Below are positions 26,201-32,236 of a DNA stretch of 36,886 bases, piece by piece. Under the pieces are notes generated by a model. The model was given only the letters and a program-made list of their open reading frames with translations. It was not told the origin of the DNA and searched no databases. Origin of the DNA: Bryobacterales bacterium (GTDB lineage Bacteria > Acidobacteriota > Terriglobia > Bryobacterales > Bryobacteraceae); the NCBI GenBank assembly GCA_003167495.1, contig PMSX01000101.1, positions 1-36,886 on the forward strand. Direction: 5' to 3'. Positions within the stretch are counted from its first letter, which is position 1, and every line of letters begins with the position of its first letter. Made by a program: the position numbers and the translations under genes.

Positions 26201-28902
26201 ATCTCGCGGCTCAACCGGGAGCGTATCGGCAGCGTGTTCACGAAGAAACCGATGGGGTCCTGCAAATCGGCATCAATCCGGCCTGAAAAAGGTACTCCCA
26301 CCACGCCGTCAGTTTGGCCGGTCAGCCGCATCCAGATCGTCTGATAGGAGGCCAGCAGCACGACGAATCGCGTCGTTTCGAGAGAGCGCGCCGTGGCATC
26401 CAACCGGCGCACCAGGCTCGCGGGAAGCCGGAACCAAACATCTTCGCCGCGATAATCGCTGTCGTCCCCGCCCGCACCCCAGCGCGGAACATCATTCTGT
26501 CCTTCCCTAGGTTCCTCAATGGGCCCGGTCCGCAGATGTTCTCGCCAGAACGCCAGCGCCCGGTCGCGCGTCAGGCCGGCTCGTTCGGCAGCCCGCCCCA
26601 CATATTCCAAATAGTCAAAGCCTGTGCCAACCTGAAGCGGTCTCGGTGCATCGCCGGCCCGCGCCCTGTCGTAGGCCAATTCAAGGTCCTGATACAGGGT
26701 GGCGAACGCGTTTCCATCGATGATCAGATGATGGAACACAAGCACCAAGTAATGACGGTCTGGTGCTATCGAGAGGAGTGCCGCCCGCGCCAGTGGCGGC
26801 CTCTCCAGATCGAACGGCTCACGTCCGAATTTTTCGAGGAGTGTTCGGATCCCCTCCGTGGAGCCGTCGGTCTCGCTCGGATCAAAGCGTTGCAGTTGTA
26901 GGCGGGCCGTTGCTGCCACCGTCTGGAAGGGCCGGGCATCGGCGACGCCGAACCACCGCCGAAACGCTTCGTGACGGTCGACAACAGAGTCGAGCGCCTG
27001 CTGCAACGCCTCGGCGTCGAGCGTGCCATGGATCTCGTAGTCGGCGATGAGATGGTAGAGAGGCCCTCCGCCCACGCGCTGGTGGTCGAGCCAGATGGAT
27101 CGCTGACCTGGTGTCAGAGCCGTGCCCGTTCCGGCCGCAGTTCGTGTGCGGCTAGGCCTCGTGTCAGCGGTGCAGTCTGCAGAACGCTCTGCCTGACGAT
27201 CGAGAAACGCCGCCAACTCCCGCAGCCTAGGGTATTGCAGCAGCAAAGTCAGAGGCAGACGGAAACCGAGCTCGCTCTCAATAGCGAAACACACTTGCGT
27301 AGCGAGCAAAGAATCGCCACCCAGCTGATAGAAGTTCTCGTCAGGAAATCCTCGTGCATTGGGCAGGAGATCCTTCCAGATGGTGCGCACGGCGCAGTAG
27401 ATTCCGGAGTCCGGTTCGCCGCCTGTAAGTGCGGCGACTCCATCGAGCAACAGTGCCTCGACCCGCTGCCGGTCAGGTTTGCCGCTGTCCGTTCGGGGCA
27501 TCTCGTCAAGCCGGATGAGAGCCTCGGGAAGCAGATGCGGCTCGAGACGCTCGGCCAGAAACTCCCGGAGCCGATCGGGATGGGGTTCCGTTCTTCCCAC
27601 CGAAGAGGTGTAGCCCGCCAATAGCCGCGGCGAAGGACTGTGGCGGTTCAGAACGCAGCATACGTCTTCGATTCCCGGGTGAGCGTAAAGCGCTGCTTCC
27701 AGCTCCGCCGGGTTCACGCGAAAGCCCGAGACTTTCACCAGCGAGTCTGCCCGCCCCAACAGGTGCAGAAGGCCATCCTCGTCGAACCGCCCGATGTCGC
27801 CAGTGTGGAATTCGGCCGGCATACCAGCGGGCTTGTCCCAGTAGCCTAGCCAGAGGTCCTCGCCCGAGACGACGACAATCCCCGCTTCCCCGTGCGCCAC
27901 GGTCTCGCCGCAAGCATCGACCAAGCGGACTATTCGGCCCGCAGCGGCTTGGCCGACCGGAATGATGCGCTCGCCCTCGGATCGTTGCCCGGTCCACTCT
28001 TGAAAGCAAAACGTCGGGACCTCGGTTGCGCCCAGTCCGACAACGAACCGGCACTCAGGAGCGAGGAACTTGACGGCCGGCGCGTAGTCGCTTTGGTGGA
28101 CAGTCTCGCCGCTCAGCAGAACGGAACGGAAAGGTAGTGGTCCGCCGCCGGCCCGGCCCCACTCGCGAAGGAACGCCCGCAGCCACGTCGGCACGGTGTG
28201 CAAATGATCGATGCCTTCCTGGCGAACCAACTGCACGGTGGCAGCTAGGTCAGGCCCGCCGATGCAAAGTGTCGCCTCGAGCAAGTGAGCCCGCAACACG
28301 CCCAGCAGACCGATCACATGGGCAGGGGAAGTGCTCAATAGTTGCTTTTGTCGGCTGCCCAGCCCCATCGCCGCAGCCTGGTTCCGAAGCGCGGGAAACA
28401 GTGTCCGCAGTGAATGCCGCACTCCTTTCGGCTCGCCCTCCGAGCCTGAGGTGAAGAGCACCAGAAGTTTATCCCGAACCGCGGGGCCGGCGTCAATCGA
28501 TCCCGATCTGCCCTCGCACAACAGCAACTCATTCGGCGCGCATACCGCATTAGGGTTGAATAGACGGAACAGCTGTTCCCGCCTCGGGGTCGCCATATCG
28601 GCGTTGAATAAGCCGATGGTATAGTTTTCCGGTGCCAGCAGCACTCCCCAGAGAGCCACCAGCGAAGCCACCGTGGAGTCCAGCATCAGAGCGACGCGCG
28701 GATTCTCAAGTGATCCGGTACACTCCTGAAGGCGCCGTCCGAAACGCATGGCATCCGAAGCCATCTCCCTGTAGCTGATCGACTCGCACGAGGTCACGAT
28801 CGCCGGTTGGTCCCGAAACGGCCCGTCCATCCACTGCAGCAGCAAGGTCTCAAGTTGAAGGGATTCGAATGCGGTTCGGGGATTGACGATCGCAGAAATC
28901 AT
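23206..28902 (-). CDS. Two-module non-ribosomal peptide synthetase, A-T-C-A-T-TE
   Basis: An 1898-residue NRPS. A1 is about 10-490 (A3 LFTSGSEGEPKGV at 149-161, A7 HTGDIGRF at 366-373, A10 SGKPDR at 473-478). T1 has LGGDSL (527-532). C spans about 595-1025 with HHLIIDG at 724-730. A2 is about 1055-1540 (FFTSGTTGQPKA at 1197-1208, NGYGPTEN at 1334-1341, YRTGD at 1422-1426, GKIDR at 1531-1535). T2 has IGGDSL (1585-1590). TE spans about 1645-1890 with GYSRGG (S1718) and the C-terminal GTH (H1863). A1 lacks the amino-acid-binding Asp: H195 in PAHVIGL takes its place, as in acyl/aryl ligases. The A2 pocket read by eye is D-A-L-W-I-G-G-T-F-K, valine-like. The expected product is an acyl amino acid or small derivative. 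Start ATG 28902; the open frame to 29019 runs into the MATE gene and is not used. Confidence 0.9.
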   Translation of the reverse strand: MISAIVNPRTAFESLQLETLLLQWMDGPFRDQPAIVTSCESISYREMASDAMRFGRRLQECTGSLENPRVALMLDSTVASLVALWGVLLAPENYTIGLFNADMATPRREQLFRLFNPNAVCAPNELLLCEGRSGSIDAGPAVRDKLLVLFTSGSEGEPKGVRHSLRTLFPALRNQAAAMGLGSRQKQLLSTSPAHVIGLLGVLRAHLLEATLCIGGPDLAATVQLVRQEGIDHLHTVPTWLRAFLREWGRAGGGPLPFRSVLLSGETVHQSDYAPAVKFLAPECRFVVGLGATEVPTFCFQEWTGQRSEGERIIPVGQAAAGRIVRLVDACGETVAHGEAGIVVVSGEDLWLGYWDKPAGMPAEFHTGDIGRFDEDGLLHLLGRADSLVKVSGFRVNPAELEAALYAHPGIEDVCCVLNRHSPSPRLLAGYTSSVGRTEPHPDRLREFLAERLEPHLLPEALIRLDEMPRTDSGKPDRQRVEALLLDGVAALTGGEPDSGIYCAVRTIWKDLLPNARGFPDENFYQLGGDSLLATQVCFAIESELGFRLPLTLLLQYPRLRELAAFLDRQAERSADCTADTRPSRTRTAAGTGTALTPGQRSIWLDHQRVGGGPLYHLIADYEIHGTLDAEALQQALDSVVDRHEAFRRWFGVADARPFQTVAATARLQLQRFDPSETDGSTEGIRTLLEKFGREPFDLERPPLARAALLSIAPDRHYLVLVFHHLIIDGNAFATLYQDLELAYDRARAGDAPRPLQVGTGFDYLEYVGRAAERAGLTRDRALAFWREHLRTGPIEEPREGQNDVPRWGAGGDDSDYRGEDVWFRLPASLVRRLDATARSLETTRFVVLLASYQTIWMRLTGQTDGVVGVPFSGRIDADLQDPIGFFVNTLPIRSRLSREMRFDTLVANLKSTVSAIFELQAYPGADLASDLGQHVGQTGQPLFRQLFALQPDRRGLCLSGTDCQRFGVGTGTAKVDIAFLVFPVGEELEVLVEYRTAAVTSAQINILLNSWQVLLEQALDAPATPLGEVPLLTAHMRDRLGQWSGREQARPGFREILPDLVERWVRETPGGVAARDTTGRTVTYSELWAASGRVACALQTRGIRRGHRVGCNVARSAETPALLLCILRAGASYVSLGTGELAADGAILDFLITVGGPTLEGGAAVTSTVTPRELLQPCEAVPQPVALLPDDTACLFFTSGTTGQPKACLIPHRAIVRLVKEPEFARFDTGTIQLQLAPAAFDASTLEIWGPLANGGTVVFAPERALSLSETGRLIESGRINTLWLTAGLFHLFADIEEPWLEGVHTLITGGDVISPVKARKVLRRFPHLKLINGYGPTENATFSCCHPISLADPEGTPIPLGTPIRGTEVRVLGPNGDQLPPGCIGEICLGGDGLFLGYLADGENRASWAVNHPEGQVVLYRTGDYGFWNEEGALAFCGRRDRQVKIRGFRIELDAIERQLATLPSVSQLVVEVDRSEPLHPCVIAHYVAEPGTFTDESALLQASRGVLPEYQVPTRWVRHSALPLTVQGKIDRVALVRNSRQVMPAARAESALDAHIEGTIVAIWENLLGGVPVTAQSDFFAIGGDSLLALRVVIEMEAGFGIAIPLRLLFQARTPRALAECLSRRETVPNFRHLVPLRGANDGDAIPLFLVHGVAGGLFHWLPLVRQLPARIPVYGLQGDTETAGGRTFDQILADYVREIRTFRPRGPYFVAGYSRGGVLAHEMACQLNEQSDEAVRLFLIDSYPQNLPAPQRWVMEICGAALRNRKRLGLVVRCTLAGRRHPQARAELAQAILRGLRWFTLTNVSAPNSFDESMARLVPRPFSGDATLFLATGPAPPLKFGWKYLLRKPIDVHSLQGTHVSIFSEGLAALATALAGRYDRYSRKAHTGTDGLDG

Positions 28903-28924
28903 ATTGCGTTGACGGACCGCGCTA

Positions 28925-28945
28925 TCAAGAAAGTCGCACGCACAT
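28925..28945 (-). CDS. Six-codon leader reading frame (MCVRLS) before the NRPS
   Basis: On the minus strand an AGGAGA Shine-Dalgarno is followed eight bases later by ATG-TGC-GTG-CGA-CTT-TCT-TGA. The NRPS ATG at 28902 begins 22 bases after this stop and is in another frame. The NRPS start itself has no ribosome site, so the strong one here either serves this mini-gene with translational coupling to the NRPS or marks a regulatory leader peptide. The alternative, a sequencing frameshift joining it to the NRPS, is unlikely because the TGA is in the way. Confidence 0.4.
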   Translation of the reverse strand: MCVRLS

Positions 28946-28987
28946 GACCTATTTCTCCTGATATCTATTGGGATTCGTCGCGCTGAC

Positions 28988-30286
28988 TCACACCACGCTC
29001 CAATGCCTCCTCCACGCACCCAACAACGTCAACGAAATCAAAATCAGCGCGATGGTCAACCCCCACCACAAACCCACCACGCCATACCCTCTGTAAAAGC
29101 ACAAAAAATATCCCACCGGTAAACCGAACAACCAATACCCCGCAAAATTCACCCACATCGCAATCCGCGTGTTCCCTGCCCCGCGCAACGCTCCTGTCAA
29201 AACTGTTTGCAAACCATCGAACAGCTGAAAGACCGCCGCAATCGCCAGCAAGCTAACACCCGTAGCCAGCACGCCGGCATCGCTCGTGTAGATGCTCAAG
29301 ATCTGGCGCGGAATCAACAGGAACGTTACGGCGGAACAGGCCATAAAAGAGCAGCCTAAACCCACCGCGATGTAACCCATCCTCCGCGCTCGTGCCAGAT
29401 CGCGTCCGCCAATCGCTTGTCCCACTGCTACCGCCGCAGCCGACGAAATCCCTAGTGGCACCATGAAACTCACCGCCGCGCAATTCAAGGCGATTTGGTG
29501 CGCGGCCATCGCCACCGCCGATAACCGCCCGGCCAGCACGGCCGCCGCCCCGAAAGCGCCAATCTCCATTAGGATCTGTGTCGCCGCCGGCAGACCCAGC
29601 CCCATCAGCCTGAATAATCGCCGCGGGTCCGGCCGCCGCAGAATGCTGCGAAACCCTTGCTCATTGCCGCGTTCGAACCACCAAATAAAAGCAAGTAAAG
29701 CGCCCGCCATGTAAACGCGCGCCAGACAAGTGGAAAGCGCCGAACCCACCACGCCCAACCGCGGCAGATGCCAGTTACCGTAAATCAGCAGCCAGTTGAA
29801 CAGCCAATTAATGAGGTTCGCGCTCACCAGCGCAAACATCACGGGGCGCACATGGCCAATCCCTTGCAAATACCGCCGAAACGCGCCATACAAAAGCAGC
29901 GGCAGCGTCCCCAGCCCCAACGTTGTCACAAAGGGCCCAGCCAGCCTGCTCACCTCTTCGTTGATGCCCAGCCAGTGGAACACCGGACCCATGAACAAAA
30001 ACAACACCGTCATCGGCACTGCAATAAAGATCGCCGAGTAAACACCTTGTGCGAGCGAATGATGCGTATCGGCTTTGTCGCCTGCGCCGTGCGCTTGCGA
30101 TACCAGCGTGTCCAGCCCCAGCAACAGCCCCATGCCGAAAATCGCAATGGAATAGTAAACCGAGCTGCCAACGCCGATCGCGCCAATCGCCGCCGGACCC
30201 AGTCCGCCGATCATGATCGTATCGACGGTGGTCATCGCCATCCAACCCAACTCAGCCAGCGCTACAGGCGCAGCCAGCCGAGCCAT
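28988..30286 (-). CDS. MATE-family multidrug/metabolite exporter
   Basis: A 432-residue cation-coupled efflux pump of the NorM/MATE family with 12 expected helices in two related halves. Family signatures: ELGWMAMTTVDTIMIGGLG at the N-terminus, SQAHGAGD, GYGVVGLWWGL near the end, and GALRGAGNTR with VNFAGYWLFGLPVGYFL in the second half. The start ATG 30286 gives a slightly short N-terminus compared with many family members. It lies 20 bases after the DinB-like gene and 85 bases before the NRPS on the same strand, so export of the NRPS product is a reasonable inference. The pump could also be a general resident gene at the edge of the inserted block. Confidence 0.9.
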   Translation of the reverse strand: MARLAAPVALAELGWMAMTTVDTIMIGGLGPAAIGAIGVGSSVYYSIAIFGMGLLLGLDTLVSQAHGAGDKADTHHSLAQGVYSAIFIAVPMTVLFLFMGPVFHWLGINEEVSRLAGPFVTTLGLGTLPLLLYGAFRRYLQGIGHVRPVMFALVSANLINWLFNWLLIYGNWHLPRLGVVGSALSTCLARVYMAGALLAFIWWFERGNEQGFRSILRRPDPRRLFRLMGLGLPAATQILMEIGAFGAAAVLAGRLSAVAMAAHQIALNCAAVSFMVPLGISSAAAVAVGQAIGGRDLARARRMGYIAVGLGCSFMACSAVTFLLIPRQILSIYTSDAGVLATGVSLLAIAAVFQLFDGLQTVLTGALRGAGNTRIAMWVNFAGYWLFGLPVGYFLCFYRGYGVVGLWWGLTIALILISLTLLGAWRRHWSVV

Positions 30287-30306
30287 TCGTGAAAGATCGT
30301 TCAGGG

Positions 30307-30807
30307 CTAGTGGCCTGCCTTAGCTGCCGCGGCAACCCGTTCGAATTGCGCTAAGTGATTCAAATCATGCCCTGCGGTCAGTTGCAAAAGCATATGCAAG
30401 GTGAGTTCGCCGCGCTCCGGATGCGATGCCGGTTTGGCGAGCTCTGCGGGCGTCAGAGACTTAATCCAGTTTACGTTCCATGCGCGATTCGCACAAAACG
30501 CCGCCAGTGCCGCTCTTCCACCCAGCTCGGCATAATGAGTCGACCAAGCCTCCTGATCGAAGGGCTGAATCACGTGATGCGTTTGCGCCACTACTTGCCG
30601 CCAGCGATAGCCAAAAGCCAACTCACAGTCAGCCAGGTGGCACACCACTATGTTCAAACTCCACTTGCCCGGCGCGTAGCTTTCGTTCATGCGAGCCGGG
30701 CCCAAGGTTTCAGCCAGCGATTGCAAACGTACCGGCGTTTCGCCCAGAACTTCGAGCGCATCCCGGCCGGCCAGATATTGAGCGTAAGGATTAAATGCAG
30801 TAGCCAT
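30307..30807 (-). CDS. DinB-superfamily protein, probable metal-binding
   Basis: A 166-residue four-helix-bundle protein of the DinB/YfiT-like superfamily. The three expected metal-ligand histidines are visible: H57 in VVCHLADCE, and H147 and H151 in AGHDLNHLAQ. Members act in thiol-dependent transfer or hydrolysis reactions (bacillithiol and mycothiol transferases) or have no known function; the reaction cannot be told from sequence. It starts at ATG 30807 and is followed 20 bases later by the MATE gene, so it is probably in the same transcript. The OvoA enzyme in this window carries a related DinB_2 fold, but the two proteins are not otherwise similar. Confidence 0.8.
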   Translation of the reverse strand: MATAFNPYAQYLAGRDALEVLGETPVRLQSLAETLGPARMNESYAPGKWSLNIVVCHLADCELAFGYRWRQVVAQTHHVIQPFDQEAWSTHYAELGGRAALAAFCANRAWNVNWIKSLTPAELAKPASHPERGELTLHMLLQLTAGHDLNHLAQFERVAAAAKAGH

Positions 30808-30828
30808 TTACCTGCTATTGTCTACCAC

Positions 30829-31422
30829 CTATTTTTCAGTCAGTGTTTTCTTCTCGCGCGCCACATTCAGAAGCGTGGGATAAAACTGCACAAACGTGGT
30901 GTCCACTGCGCCGTGCTGTTCGTGGCAAGAGTAACAGTCCGCGCCATGTGGAATCGCCGCCGCGGGCTTGTTCCCATTTCCAAAAGGGTAAAACGCCCAA
31001 TGGCCGTCCGCTTTCTTCACGTGCGCTTCTACATCTTGCAAATCACCTTGGTAATGGCCCGCTAGGTTAATCGAGCCGCGGTTGCGTGAAGCGCGAATCT
31101 CCAGCATGAACACCGTCGCATTCGGCCACGTGCCTGTGCTCATAAAGGCTCGATACGCGGCGGGCGAAACAAAAACGTTATCAAAATTCGGATTCTGGTT
31201 TTCATGCGTCGAGGGGAAGTAAGACATTCCAAGCCCCGAGCTCAGCCACACCCATTCCCGATAATGCTCGGGAAACAGCATCTCACCCCTCGCGTTAAAG
31301 CGCAACGGTTCGTCATTGCTGGCAAACCCGCCGGCCACTAGCAAGGAGAATCCCGCGACGATGAACCACATTAAGCGCATAAGTTGCATTGTAGTACGCA
31401 AAAAAACACTGGATTTTTCCAT
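30829..31422 (-). CDS. Cytochrome P460-family protein
   Basis: A 197-residue exported haem protein. The hydrophobic signal segment lies at about 13-34 (QLMRLMWFIVAGFSLLVAGG). The P460 fold follows: FPEHYREWVWLSSGLGMSYF (50-69), NVFVSPAAYRAF, VFMLEIRASRN and a C-terminal haem-binding CYSCHEQH (C163-x2-C166-H167) leading into TTFVQFYPTL. Classical P460s oxidise hydroxylamine or NO with a Lys-crosslinked haem; many acidobacterial relatives are uncharacterised. ATG 31422 is preceded by GGAG; ATG 31389 is an alternative that starts right at the signal helix. It stands 21 bases before the DinB-like gene on the same strand and is divergent from the small membrane gene at 31458. Confidence 0.85.
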   Translation of the reverse strand: MEKSSVFLRTTMQLMRLMWFIVAGFSLLVAGGFASNDEPLRFNARGEMLFPEHYREWVWLSSGLGMSYFPSTHENQNPNFDNVFVSPAAYRAFMSTGTWPNATVFMLEIRASRNRGSINLAGHYQGDLQDVEAHVKKADGHWAFYPFGNGNKPAAAIPHGADCYSCHEQHGAVDTTFVQFYPTLLNVAREKKTLTEK

Positions 31423-31457
31423 GAGATTTACCGCTCCTGCGCCCACTCCTATTCGGA

Positions 31458-31937
31458 ATGCCCTCCACGATCCTGTCCTCGTTGGGCGAGCCGATCCTGC
31501 ACAGCAACTCTTTGGCGACGATCACCGATAACTGGATCGTCGTGCGAAGCGCCCAATCGCAGTCTCAGGTGGTGGTTTTAATCGACAGCATCACGGCTGT
31601 CAAGATTCTCAAAATAACGCATCTCCACCAAGCCTTATGTGGCATTGGATGCCTTTTGATCGCTGGCGCAACCCTGTACTCCAAAGAGGGCGACGGCGCC
31701 ACCATGCCTTTCACTCTGGTGGGTGCGTCCTTGTTCACCGGCGCACAATTCGGACGTCGAGCGGCCATCGCCCTTGTGGTGGACAGCGAAGTAATCCAAA
31801 CAGCCTACGGACGTCTGCGCGACGTGGCAACCATAGTCGTCGCTCTACGGTCCGTGCGCGAAGGTACAAAGCGCGACCGTCACCCTGCACTCCAGGCCTT
31901 CTCTTGGCTGCTGGCTTACGCCGCTTTACTCGTTTGA
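31458..31937 (+). CDS. Small membrane protein of unknown function
   Basis: A 159-residue protein not assigned to a named family. The N-terminal 45 residues look like short beta strands (ITDNWIVVRSAQSQSQVVVL), followed by a hydrophobic pair of helices at about 58-75 and 83-104 and a second strand/helix region (IALVVDSEVIQTAYGRLRDV). This strand-helix hairpin-strand arrangement resembles DUF6232-like proteins, but I cannot confirm membership. The C-terminus (ALQAFSWLLAYAALLV) is odd for that group and could reflect a late frameshift. It starts 35 bases from the P460 gene on the other strand, so the two share a divergent promoter region. Confidence 0.6.
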   Translation: MPSTILSSLGEPILHSNSLATITDNWIVVRSAQSQSQVVVLIDSITAVKILKITHLHQALCGIGCLLIAGATLYSKEGDGATMPFTLVGASLFTGAQFGRRAAIALVVDSEVIQTAYGRLRDVATIVVALRSVREGTKRDRHPALQAFSWLLAYAALLV

Positions 31938-32078
31938 AAATCGCCAACAGCATCATTCGCGCCGCAACCAAGCAAAAGTCGGGGCTGCCACAGCGCCCGA
32001 CATCAGTCCGATACGAAGCCGCATGCCCAACCATCGCCTGCCTCACCGCCTCATCACTCCATCGCCTACTGTACGACC

Positions 32079-32126
32079 TGTTGACAACCAACAAGAGTTA
32101 TGGCATACTCCTGTTGGCAGTCAACA
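32079..32126. promoter_or_regulatory. Twin dyad operators TGTTG-N5-CAACA
   Basis: Site 1 is TGTTGACAACCAACA (32079-32093) and site 2 TGTTGGCAGTCAACA (32112-32126); each is a perfect 5+5 inverted repeat with five bases between, and the centres are 33 bases apart (about three turns). Site 1 overlaps the -35 and site 2 covers the expected transcription start. Such a layout is expected for a repressor; the adjacent PadR remnant is the obvious former partner. Confidence 0.6.
32081..32109 (+). promoter_or_regulatory. Sigma70-type promoter for the PadR remnant and ADOP permease
   Basis: TTGACA (32081-32086) is followed after exactly 17 bases by CATACT (32104-32109), 4 of 6 to TATAAT. The predicted start is near 32116, about 20 bases before the ATG at 32135. 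Confidence 0.65.
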
Positions 32127-32134
32127 GACGCTTT

Positions 32135-32236
32135 ATGTCCGCCGGCAGATCTAACATCTTTCAAGGCACGCTCGAGCTCATCGTGCTTAAAACGCTTGCG
32201 ACTGTGATGCACAGGGTGCTGACACCCGCGGACTAA
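32135..32236 (+). pseudogene. PadR-family regulator reduced to 33 codons (internal deletion)
   Basis: The frame begins MSAGRSNIFQGTLELIVLKT, which is the N-terminus of the PadR-type regulators that commonly precede ADOP permeases in Acidobacteria (NxxQGTLDxLVLKxLA). After about 22 residues it jumps to TVMHRVLTPAD and stops, where a full protein continues for some 80 more residues through the winged helix. The last residues resemble a PadR C-terminal tail, so an in-frame internal deletion is the simplest explanation. Its TAA directly abuts the ATG of the permease, so it may survive as a leader that delivers ribosomes to the next gene. DNA binding by this remnant is not expected. Confidence 0.65.

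Noticed and set aside
26314..28054. Open frames opposite and out of frame within the NRPS (for example 26314-26901 plus, 27506-28054 minus)
   Set aside because: The NRPS frame has continuous catalytic motifs over the whole region; these are shadows of it.
28903..29019. N-terminal extension of the NRPS to a GTG at 29019
   Set aside because: It would overlap the MATE gene, and its translation is not protein-like; ATG 28902 matches where the A domain begins.
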